Virus record (IMG/VR): IMGVR_UViG_3300013126_000010
Span: 120,708 to 184,707 of that record
Direction: 5' to 3' (one strand)
DNA from: a virus
DNA length: 64,000 nt
In this document: positions 23,098-29,011 of the stretch, piece after piece
Layout: each line of letters opens with the position of its first letter
Numbering within the stretch: position 1 is the first letter of the stretch
Made by a program: the position numbers and the translations under genes
Notes under the pieces: generated by a model
What the model saw: the letters and a program-made list of their open reading frames with translations, nothing else
Databases searched by the model: none
What the model was told of the DNA's origin: nothing

Positions 23098-23150
23098 AGG
23101 ATGTATTTATTTTCGCCAAATGAAATCTTTTAATTTGCTGTAAACATCCT
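23098..23150 (-). ncRNA. RNA element D: mini tRNA-like RNA (possible Gln TTG loop)
   Basis: 53 nt. Outer stem AGGATGT/ACATCCT, motif TTACAGCAA, then TTTC-ATTTGGC-GAAA. Reading U33 gives anticodon TTG. The promoter at 23158-23186 starts transcription at its first base, so it is the first RNA of the transcript D, hairpin, C. Confidence 0.5.
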
Positions 23151-23157
23151 AAAATTT

Positions 23158-23186
23158 ATTATAGCACGTTTTTATAGATTGTGCAA
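23158..23186 (-). promoter_or_regulatory. Sigma70-type promoter for RNA elements D and C
   Basis: -35 TTGCAC (23181-23186), 17 bp, -10 TATAAT (23158-23163). Expected start is at 23151, next to the first base of element D. Confidence 0.8.
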
Positions 23187-23450
23187 CTATCTTTTCAAAA
23201 TATTGAAATATTCTTTACGTTCCATATCGAAACTGTTATATCTATACATTATATCATCATAAATGAATCCAAAAATGATTATTGTGAACACTACTGCGCT
23301 AATACAAATATAAGTCACTATTACATATAATAACCAAGTTGGATTATACCAATACAATAATCCTAATCCAACAAATATGGCAAATAAACCGAATATCGTA
23401 TGATAGTTATTATGATATAGCCATATGATAAAATTGGTATATTTTTTTAA
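23187..23450 (-). CDS. Membrane protein of a three-paralog set, no ordinary start codon
   Basis: The frame reads LKKYTNFIIWLYHNNYHT, then two long hydrophobic helices and a charged tail (MERKEYFNILKR). The layout and start match the paralogs at 23894 and 24157 (MKYFYFLKWVYNKYSKS). No ATG, GTG or early TTG exists; the expected Met position is TTA next to a run of seven A. Either a noncanonical start (for example ATT with slippage), an error, or a decayed gene. Element H directly precedes it. Confidence 0.5.
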   Translation of the reverse strand, partial: LKKYTNFIIWLYHNNYHTIFGLFAIFVGLGLLYWYNPTWLLYVIVTYICISAVVFTIIIFGFIYDDIMYRYNSFDMERKEYFNILKR

Positions 23451-23451
23451 T

Positions 23452-23508
23452 CTGGATCACGTTTTTCAAATTTACTGTTTGATTGTTTAGATTGCTGAAA
23501 TGATCCAA
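23452..23508 (-). ncRNA. RNA element H: mini tRNA-like hairpin RNA (loop CAGTAAA)
   Basis: 57 nt. Outer stem TGGATCA/TGATCCA, motif TTTCAGCAA, arm TCAAA-CAGTAAA-TTTGA. Positions 34-36 would be GTA but position 33 is A. Six-nt 3' connector, no D- or T-arm. Confidence 0.5.
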
Positions 23509-23525
23509 TATATAACAACAAGAAC

Positions 23526-23601
23526 TGGCAGAGATATTCTGATTTGAACAGAAACTAGATCAGTCAAAGTGACCTGTGCTAACCGGATTACACTATATCT
23601 C
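23526..23601 (-). tRNA. tRNA-Gln(TTG)
   Basis: Acceptor TGAGATA with a weak first pair (common in Gln tRNAs), G73 and encoded CCA, anticodon loop CTTTGAC, T-arm TTCTG-TTCAAAT-CAGAA. Reads CAA. Confidence 0.9.
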
Positions 23602-23613
23602 AATTATTTTTTA

Positions 23614-23892
23614 TTATTTTTTAATAGCATGTTTAAATTTAAACATCCATTCATCATCTATCAATTCTAAGGAGCATTCGGTACATTTTGCAATAAAATC
23701 ATCACCAATGATTAGCGCGTCGAATGTTTCATATTTTTCAAAAAACTGTAAAGTAATTGGCATCACATTCCATTCCATTTTTGAAATGGTGTTGGTACCA
23801 TCATCACCTTGCTTTACTTCAATGTTGATAGAAGGTCTATTGGTTAATGTACCAATTACATATTCTTTTTCTAAGTTATATACTTTATACAT
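23614..23892 (-). CDS. Phage protein with a Cys pair, unknown function
   Basis: 92 residues (MYKVYNLEKEYVIGTLTNRP), beta-rich with CTEC near the C-terminus. Followed 12 bp later by tRNA-Gln. Unassigned. Confidence 0.55.
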   Translation of the reverse strand: MYKVYNLEKEYVIGTLTNRPSINIEVKQGDDGTNTISKMEWNVMPITLQFFEKYETFDALIIGDDFIAKCTECSLELIDDEWMFKFKHAIKK

Positions 23893-23893
23893 T

Positions 23894-24160
23894 CTACTTT
23901 TTTCCTAATGTGGATAATAATTGTGTCTTTTCATTCTGGTATTCTTTATATAATTCTTTTATACATTCTACTAAAAAAATTTTTATCAGTATATACAATA
24001 AGATATAAATCACCAATCCTATTATAAGAGACAAACCGACAACAAGAACATAATTTCCAAAAATAAAAGACATTGATAGCCAAGTAAAGAATACAGTAAT
24101 TATCAATATTGATTTACTATATTTATTATAGACCCATTTTAAAAAATAAAAATATTTCAT
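23894..24160 (-). CDS. Small membrane protein (paralog of 24157-24423)
   Basis: 88 residues: short N-terminal amphipathic part (MKYFYFLKWVYNKYSKS), two long hydrophobic helices, and a charged C-terminal tail (KELYKEYQNEKTQL). Same layout as its neighbours, so the gene has been duplicated in tandem. Start overlaps the upstream stop. Function unknown. Confidence 0.65.
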   Translation of the reverse strand: MKYFYFLKWVYNKYSKSILIITVFFTWLSMSFIFGNYVLVVGLSLIIGLVIYILLYILIKIFLVECIKELYKEYQNEKTQLLSTLGKK

Positions 24161-24423
24161 TTATTTTTTAAATCGTCAAATGTTTGTTGACATTCTTTTT
24201 TATATTCTTTATACATAGCTTGCATTGGTTCAATTATTCCATACTGTATAGCCCTGTATAAAAAGTAACAGACGGCGCAACCAAGCACTAACATTAGTAA
24301 TACAAATAAACCAGAAAATCCATATTTAACAAGAATGTATGTTATTGGGATTCCTGACACCCACATTAATGATTCCCGTTTATTTTTCATTACAGCCCAT
24401 TTAAGAAAATATAACAAATGCAT
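24157..24423 (-). CDS. Small membrane protein (paralog of 23894-24160)
   Basis: 88 residues (MHLLYFLKWAVMKNKRES), two hydrophobic helices and tail MYKEYKKECQQTF like its paralog. Stop overlaps the next start (ATGA). Candidates are holin-like or receptor-altering proteins, without direct support. Confidence 0.65.
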   Translation of the reverse strand: MHLLYFLKWAVMKNKRESLMWVSGIPITYILVKYGFSGLFVLLMLVLGCAVCYFLYRAIQYGIIEPMQAMYKEYKKECQQTFDDLKNK

Positions 24424-24430
24424 AATTACC

Positions 24431-24784
24431 TCAATATTTCAATGTCGACCAGAAAGCCAATTTCTCAAGATCTTTTTCAAATTCTGGGTATACTTCATTT
24501 AAGTGGTCATCACTAACTGACAAATAACCTTTTTTAATTTTTTCATCGATTAGTCTTTGCATATCATAATCATCATGAGATACTTTTGATTGGAATTTTT
24601 TACCACGTTTACCCCAGAATGTTACACATTTTGCACCGGTATATCGAACATATGTTGATAATGTCCACCATGGTTTAGAATTATCAACATTACTTGGATG
24701 TTCAAGAAATATCACACCCCAAACTTTATCAGAACCATCTTTAGTGGACCATCCAATAAATTTATAGTTATATTTTCCGCTCAT
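24431..24784 (-). CDS. Phage protein, probable single-domain RNA/DNA-binding type
   Basis: 117 residues, basic N-terminal half rich in aromatics (MSGKYNYKFIGWSTKDGSDK) with a compact beta-looking core (CVTFWGKRGKKFQSK) resembling small WGR-like domains; that likeness is weak. It follows RNA element G by 20 bp. Confidence 0.5.
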   Translation of the reverse strand: MSGKYNYKFIGWSTKDGSDKVWGVIFLEHPSNVDNSKPWWTLSTYVRYTGAKCVTFWGKRGKKFQSKVSHDDYDMQRLIDEKIKKGYLSVSDDHLNEVYPEFEKDLEKLAFWSTLKY

Positions 24785-24805
24785 TTTCGCATCTCATTAT
24801 TAACA

Positions 24806-24918
24806 GGGTAGCAAATATGTTTTACCGCTAAACTACCATAGTGACCAACTCTATGGCTGGGATTCGAACCCAGGACTTTTCTTTACGATAGAAATTATTA
24901 AAATTGCTGAAACTACCC
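24806..24918 (-). ncRNA. RNA element G: circularly permuted tRNA-Thr(CGT)
   Basis: 113 nt. Outer stem GGGTAG/CTACCC, motif TTTCAGCAA. The 3' half comes first: anticodon arm TTTCT-ATCGTAA-AGAAA, T-arm CTGGG-TTCGAAT-CCCAG, then CCATAGA. An ~8-nt linker follows (GTTGGTCA), then the 5' half CTATGGTA and D-arm GTTT-AGCGGTA-AAAC. Acceptor CTATGG/CCATAG pairs perfectly. The break lies between D-arm and anticodon arm. Confidence 0.7.
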
Positions 24919-24938
24919 AAGGTCATTTCATTAAATTA

Positions 24939-24967
24939 ATTATAGCACATGTTTTATGATGTTGCAA
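24939..24967 (-). promoter_or_regulatory. Sigma70-type promoter for RNA element G
   Basis: -35 TTGCAA (24962-24967), 17 bp, -10 TATAAT (24939-24944), TGC extension. Start expected about 14 bases before element G. Confidence 0.8.
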
Positions 24968-24980
24968 CTACTTTATGATT

Positions 24981-25094
24981 TTAAAACGGTACATTTATAA
25001 TAGGTACATTAGGAATAGTAGCATCCATTTTTTCTCTATCGGTAGTTGAGCACCCATAAAGAAAAAATATACCTATTATGATTAGGAGTTTCAC
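24981..25094 (-). CDS. Very small lipoprotein (o-spanin-like size)
   Basis: 37 residues from GTG at 25094, which overlaps the upstream stop. Signal peptide with lipobox LYGC, then about 20 polar residues (STTDREKMDATIPNVPIINV). Size fits outer-membrane spanin subunits, but no partner i-spanin is seen next to it. Confidence 0.5.
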   Translation of the reverse strand: MKLLIIIGIFFLYGCSTTDREKMDATIPNVPIINVPF

Positions 25095-25267
25095 TGATTT
25101 GAAACTATGTTATTGATGAAGCGTTGGATCTTATCTTTATCACGTGGTCTATTCGATTTTGTGACCAAATCTTGTAAAGAAGCCAATGATAATGATGTTA
25201 ATTTAACTTTACCATTTTTTGTTTTACCTGGGATACCTTTACGGTTCGCTTTTGATACATTTGCCAT
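25091..25267 (-). CDS. Small basic protein
   Basis: 58 residues from Met at 25267 (MANVSKANRKGIPGK), basic N-terminus and a helical C-terminus (DKIQRFINNIVSNQ). Possible nucleic-acid binder. It overlaps the 25239-25433 frame by about 29 bp, so its start is uncertain. Confidence 0.5.
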   Translation of the reverse strand: MANVSKANRKGIPGKTKNGKVKLTSLSLASLQDLVTKSNRPRDKDKIQRFINNIVSNQ

Positions 25268-25433
25268 TATTTTCACCTTGTTTTAAGAATTCATGACGGG
25301 TTAGTGAGCATTTTGCACTACAATAATATTCACTGATTACTGAATTCCAATATTGAGTATACACATACTGTTTATTATTTTCATCCATACCAGTAGGAAT
25401 GATGTTGTTACAATTTGCACAATTTACTGTCAT
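25239..25433 (-). CDS. Small zinc-finger protein, leaderless mRNA
   Basis: 64 residues, starting MTVNCANCNNIIPTG and with a second Cys pair (YYCSAKCSL): a C-x2-C...C-x3-C zinc site. The promoter at 25438-25465 starts transcription at the ATG. Confidence 0.6.
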   Translation of the reverse strand: MTVNCANCNNIIPTGMDENNKQYVYTQYWNSVISEYYCSAKCSLTRHEFLKQGENNGKCIKSEP

Positions 25434-25437
25434 AAAA

Positions 25438-25465
25438 ATTATAGCAATTTATTTTGATGTTGCAA
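25438..25465 (-). promoter_or_regulatory. Sigma70-type promoter, leaderless start
   Basis: -35 TTGCAA (25460-25465), 16 bp, -10 TATAAT (25438-25443). Only 4 bases separate the -10 from the ATG at 25433. Confidence 0.7.
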
Positions 25466-25466
25466 G

Positions 25467-25853
25467 TTAAAATTTTCTACTAGCACGTTGGTATGCACTA
25501 ATATTCATTTGTTGAACTATTTGTATATGTTTACCACGTCGTCGATCATGCTCATGTGGACCAAATAATTTATTTTCACGCATTTTGAACTCTCTCATTA
25601 ACAATCTGCGACCATTAAATAATGTAACTTTTGATCTATTGATTATTTTTCTGGCATGTACAAAAGTTTTCACATAGCACAATGCATGGTATTCATAAGA
25701 ATTATGTTTACTATCATATAACGTGTAAAGTTGAACCCTATCAACTTTATGCGATAGAAATGGGATAAAACTTTTTGTCAGTTTATTAAAGTATTCTGTT
25801 AATTCTTGTGTGGTAGTATCTTTACCAACATTTTTGATAATGAGGATCATCAC
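25467..25853 (-). CDS. RRM-like RNA-binding protein
   Basis: 128 residues. MILIIKNVGKDTTTQELTEYF matches the first strand (RNP2) and helix of an RNA-recognition motif; ALCYVKTFVHARKIINR fits RNP1 and helix 2. The C-terminus is very basic (HEHDRRRGKHIQIV). It likely binds RNA, perhaps the many RNA elements here or host mRNA. RRM folds are uncommon in phages. Family call from pattern only. Confidence 0.6.
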   Translation of the reverse strand: MMILIIKNVGKDTTTQELTEYFNKLTKSFIPFLSHKVDRVQLYTLYDSKHNSYEYHALCYVKTFVHARKIINRSKVTLFNGRRLLMREFKMRENKLFGPHEHDRRRGKHIQIVQQMNISAYQRASRKF

Positions 25854-25884
25854 TCACTTCCTATAAAAAATCTATGATAATTCT

Positions 25885-25913
25885 ATTATACATCATTTTT
25901 TGTATGATGTCAA
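25885..25913 (-). promoter_or_regulatory. Sigma70-type promoter for the RRM-like gene
   Basis: -35 TTGACA (25908-25913), 17 bp, -10 TATAAT (25885-25890). Confidence 0.75.
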
Positions 25914-25914
25914 C

Positions 25915-26802
25915 TTATTTGTAAGTATTTTTTAACCAGTTAAATAGTGCTGGTTTTTGTTTTGGCCAGACATACATATCAAAATATTGATTGAACATTG
26001 ATTGTTTATGTTTATCAGTTTTCACGTGTTGCCACATTCTTCTAAACACATCATCCAAATCCATTCCTTTATTATATTTTGCTAATAATCGTTGTTTGAA
26101 CAATTCTGGATTAAAATTTTCATCTGGTGCAAACATTTTATCTTTATGATTAGTTTTATGTTTTTCATCGAATTGGTTTGCATAGTTACTTAGGAATTCA
26201 TCCCTTGTCATTTTAACCCAATCGCCATTAGCTACAAAGTTTTCATATTCTTTGACATATACGGTGGATATTCTTTTAGGATTTAAATGTCCAATAAATA
26301 ATGCCTGTGTTTCACCTTTATTAAGCATCATGTCTGCTAAATGAGGATTATCACTTAATGTTACCCATTCTGGATTATATTTGTCAGTTTTTGCGGCATT
26401 CTCTGCATCTTTCCGTGCTTTAGATCTACCTCGTCTACCTTCTGGTCCCCATCCGAAATATTGGCTGTATCCGCCGTATCCTGTCCATGATCCTCCTGGC
26501 CATACCGGGGCTTCTAATTCATCGTACTCGGCATTAAATTCTATGATGATAGCATATTTGTATGATCCTGCGAAACTTGCTGCAGTTTTGAATTTACCAG
26601 TAACAAATAACCCTTTTGGATTATTATCAGATTCATAGCTATATACTCTTGGTACTTTTTGTGCACCACTTAAACCATACTGAACTGCTAAAATAGCCTC
26701 ATTGTAGTTATTAAAGCCGTGGAATACCCGTATGGTATCACCTTTTTTTAATGGTTGATTTCCATCAACCTCTATATCATGAAATAATTCTCGTATCAGC
26801 AT
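25915..26802 (-). CDS. ADP-ribosyltransferase-like protein with capsid-targeting-like N-terminus
   Basis: About 295 residues from Met at 26802 (MLIRELFHDI, closely resembling T4 Alt, MELITELFDE); Met at 26814 is possible. A core pattern IRVFHGFNN...GLFVTGKFKTAASFAGSYK suggests an ADP-ribosyltransferase fold (RxFHG strand, GLFVT, then a helix). A possible catalytic Glu lies near KGETQALFIG. It would be packaged and injected to modify host proteins, like Alt. The fold call is moderately secure; activity is not shown. Confidence 0.6.
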   Translation of the reverse strand: MLIRELFHDIEVDGNQPLKKGDTIRVFHGFNNYNEAILAVQYGLSGAQKVPRVYSYESDNNPKGLFVTGKFKTAASFAGSYKYAIIIEFNAEYDELEAPVWPGGSWTGYGGYSQYFGWGPEGRRGRSKARKDAENAAKTDKYNPEWVTLSDNPHLADMMLNKGETQALFIGHLNPKRISTVYVKEYENFVANGDWVKMTRDEFLSNYANQFDEKHKTNHKDKMFAPDENFNPELFKQRLLAKYNKGMDLDDVFRRMWQHVKTDKHKQSMFNQYFDMYVWPKQKPALFNWLKNTYK

Positions 26803-27214
26803 TTTCCATTGCATTCCTTAATTGTTCGAATGGTATCAACTCTTGATATCCATCTAATATCAAATTTACATAATCGATTGATGGTTTAGAATTTAACATT
26901 GAATGTCTAGATTCATCTGTCATCGTGTATACATAACAGTCCATCGATGATTCATCGTTTAATTTAATAGATTCAACTACTCTATCATAATAAAATGGAT
27001 AACCTTCTATTCGATCAGTCATTGATAATATATCATCATTAATTTCCCATACTAATCCATATGTAAAAGTATTATTACATTTTATGACATTAGCATGGGT
27101 CAATAATTCAAACTTATAATTGTTCAATACTCCTGGACCAATTAATTTGGCTTGGTATCCAATATGCGATCTATTGGTCAATAATCCATAAGTGAACAAG
27201 AATAAAGTTTTCAT
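26777..27214 (-). CDS. Gamma-glutamylcyclotransferase/AIG2-like protein
   Basis: 145 residues. LFLFTYGLLTNRSHI is the YGxLxxG-type first strand, VWEINDDILSMTDRIEGYPFYYDR contains the catalytic-type Glu and the EGYP-YxR block of the GGCT/AIG2 fold. Such enzymes release 5-oxoproline from gamma-glutamyl compounds. Start overlaps the stop of Pth2 (27211), end overlaps the ART-like gene. Confidence 0.8.
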   Translation of the reverse strand: MKTLFLFTYGLLTNRSHIGYQAKLIGPGVLNNYKFELLTHANVIKCNNTFTYGLVWEINDDILSMTDRIEGYPFYYDRVVESIKLNDESSMDCYVYTMTDESRHSMLNSKPSIDYVNLILDGYQELIPFEQLRNAMENADTRIIS

Positions 27215-27624
27215 AGCAATTTCAAATGTTTAGTAATTGGATCAATATTTTCTGGATAGTCTGGTCCTAATGCGAGACATGTTAACGTTGGAACACCATT
27301 AAATTCAGTCAAACCAGCGTCCTTGATTAATTTTACATTTACACCATTTCTGATGGCTAGATCATATATACCCAATAATTCTTCTTCACTGTCAACACTA
27401 ACGCATATTTTCGTGAATCTTCCCTGTAACCATTCTTTAACTGCTGGTTTTTCAACATTTATTTTAATTTCACCTTCAAACATTGCGCTAGAAAGATTTA
27501 ATATTGCACCTAATGATGCGTGGCATGCTTGTGCTACCAGTTTACCAGTTCTAACTTTCTCACCTTTTGTATTTCTTAAATCTTTTCTAATTACAATTAC
27601 TTGTTTTGGTTCGTTATTAGCCAT
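27211..27624 (-). CDS. pth2: Peptidyl-tRNA hydrolase, Pth2 family
   Basis: 137 residues from Met at 27624 (MANNEPKQVIVIRKDLRN), chosen because it abuts the upstream stop. Family marks: strand QVIVIRKDL, GKLVAQACHASLGA (K and H of the active site), KICVSVDSEEEL, and KDAGLTEFNGVPT with the end strand CLALGP. Pth2 frees tRNA from dropped-off peptides. With the tmRNA and tRNAs it fits a ribosome-rescue set. Confidence 0.9.
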   Translation of the reverse strand: MANNEPKQVIVIRKDLRNTKGEKVRTGKLVAQACHASLGAILNLSSAMFEGEIKINVEKPAVKEWLQGRFTKICVSVDSEEELLGIYDLAIRNGVNVKLIKDAGLTEFNGVPTLTCLALGPDYPENIDPITKHLKLL

Positions 27625-27625
27625 A

Positions 27626-27751
27626 TTAAATAGATTGTTCAAATTTTGGTTGTGGAACAAATAATGGTTTCACAGGTTCTATTATTTTTAGTTCTGGTTC
27701 ATTTTGTTGTTTTTTATACTCATCATCATAATGATTTTTGATTGCTGCCAT
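27626..27751 (-). CDS. Very small phage protein
   Basis: 41 residues (MAAIKNHYDDEYKKQQNEPE) with a Pro-rich C-terminal half. It ends two bases before the Pth2 ATG. Function unknown. Confidence 0.5.
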   Translation of the reverse strand: MAAIKNHYDDEYKKQQNEPELKIIEPVKPLFVPQPKFEQSI

Positions 27752-27782
27752 TATGATTATTAATATTGAGTATAATAATATT

Positions 27783-28286
27783 TTATTTAAAGTCTCTTTC
27801 ATATTTATTAATAGAATTTTCTATTATCTCCGCAAAGAGAGTATTTAGTGTTATATCCCGTTTATGAGCCTCAATCATTAATGGATAGAGGACATCATCT
27901 GGCAAATCTAATGGCACAGTAACTCTCGGATCATATTTTAATCCTTTTGACACCAATGATACTTTTTCCAATATGTCTTCTACCATTTCGATATTAATGA
28001 TTTTAATTTCTTCAGATTCATTACATTTAGTTGCGATAGCTTCATCGGCATATTTAGTACTATATTCTGGATCTGTCCATCTATACATTACCGAGGTGGT
28101 ACCATCATATAATTCAACATTATAAACTTGTAACGTATTTGTATCATAAATTGCTGATGCAGAAATGGTTAAGTCATCTGATGTATAATCAACAAATCTA
28201 GCATTATTACCGAAACATTGCCATAAAAATTTACTACCTTCACAGATCTGATAGTTGATGGCTTTTAAGAATTCATCTAATTTCAT
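27783..28286 (-). CDS. Phage protein with Arc-like C-terminal helices
   Basis: 167 residues, starting MKLDEFLKAI (like the capsid-targeting motif). The C-terminal part (RDITLNTLFAEIIENSI) resembles the helices of ribbon-helix-helix proteins, preceded by a strand (RVTVPLDLP) in the right order for an RHH DNA-binding domain. N-terminal domain unassigned. Confidence 0.55.
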   Translation of the reverse strand: MKLDEFLKAINYQICEGSKFLWQCFGNNARFVDYTSDDLTISASAIYDTNTLQVYNVELYDGTTSVMYRWTDPEYSTKYADEAIATKCNESEEIKIINIEMVEDILEKVSLVSKGLKYDPRVTVPLDLPDDVLYPLMIEAHKRDITLNTLFAEIIENSINKYERDFK

Positions 28287-28474
28287 GCGATACCACCATG
28301 AAGATCATACCAAAATGTTAATTCTGATTGTTCAGAGCATTTCTTCAACTCAGTGAACTTTTCAGGTGATACCGATACATTGACCGAATGTTTAGTTTGA
28401 AATGCTATATCAGTAGTAATGATATAAGTTGAGTCTTCTCGTTTTAGTATTTTACAATTAAGCATATAAACCAC
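28283..28474 (-). CDS. Small phage protein, unknown function
   Basis: 63 residues (MVYMLNCKILKRED); beta-rich. Stop overlaps the start of 27783-28286. Function unknown. Confidence 0.5.
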   Translation of the reverse strand: MVYMLNCKILKREDSTYIITTDIAFQTKHSVNVSVSPEKFTELKKCSEQSELTFWYDLHGGIA

Positions 28475-28486
28475 ACTGGGTTAGAG

Positions 28487-28606
28487 TTAAGATAGCTTAA
28501 TTATATCATGTGTCTTCGAAAGTGTCAAGGAAATCACATTTAATACCAGTCCAATTGATAGGACTAACAATAACCCAGTAAATAATTGTACAACTTTGAT
28601 AATCAT
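28487..28606 (-). CDS. Single-helix membrane peptide
   Basis: 39 residues, MIIKVVQLFTGLLLVLSIGL with one membrane helix and a polar tail. RBS GAGGAAA. The frame contains a strong promoter (28500-28528), and GGAAATCACAT/ATGTGATTTCC arms flank its middle. Confidence 0.55.
   Translation of the reverse strand: MIIKVVQLFTGLLLVLSIGLVLNVISLTLSKTHDIIKLS
28500..28528 (-). promoter_or_regulatory. Sigma70-type promoter
   Basis: -35 TTGACA (28523-28528), 17 bp, -10 TATAAT (28500-28505). Reads into 28474-27211 genes. Confidence 0.75.
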
Positions 28607-28627
28607 GTGATTTCCTCAGATATTATG

Positions 28628-29008
28628 TTAATCTAAAACTCGGTGCTGACGGTTGCGCATACAGTTTCTAAAGATTCTTTTATAGGTTTCATCAGCTTGG
28701 AATCCACCTTTTGCAGCTCCACCAATGCCTCCAATTGCGCCACCAGCCGCCGCACCCACAGCAGGGTTACCAAAGATAGCTCCCATAGCTGCACCGGTTG
28801 CACCACCTATTAATGCGCCTGTACCACCTTGTATTAATGTGTCTTTACCAACACTAGCATTTTGTTTTGCAATTATTTCGCATTCTTGTGCATCTTGTTG
28901 TAAAAATGGTGCGCGATTATCACCATAGGTGTCAATCACTGGACGGTATCCAGATGTTTGAGCACAGCCGGTTAATAGTATAAAAAATAATGTGTATCTG
29001 TATTTCAT
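28628..29008 (-). CDS. Glycine-zipper lipoprotein
   Basis: 126 residues. Signal peptide with lipobox LTGC (Cys15), then a Gly/Ala-rich glycine-zipper stretch (GALIGGATGAAMGAIFGNPA) typical of outer-membrane lipoproteins of the 17-kDa/YMGG kind, and a charged C-terminus. Probably inserts into or spans the outer membrane; may help lysis or exclusion. Confidence 0.75.
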   Translation of the reverse strand: MKYRYTLFFILLTGCAQTSGYRPVIDTYGDNRAPFLQQDAQECEIIAKQNASVGKDTLIQGGTGALIGGATGAAMGAIFGNPAVGAAAGGAIGGIGGAAKGGFQADETYKRIFRNCMRNRQHRVLD

Positions 29009-29011
29009 GTT

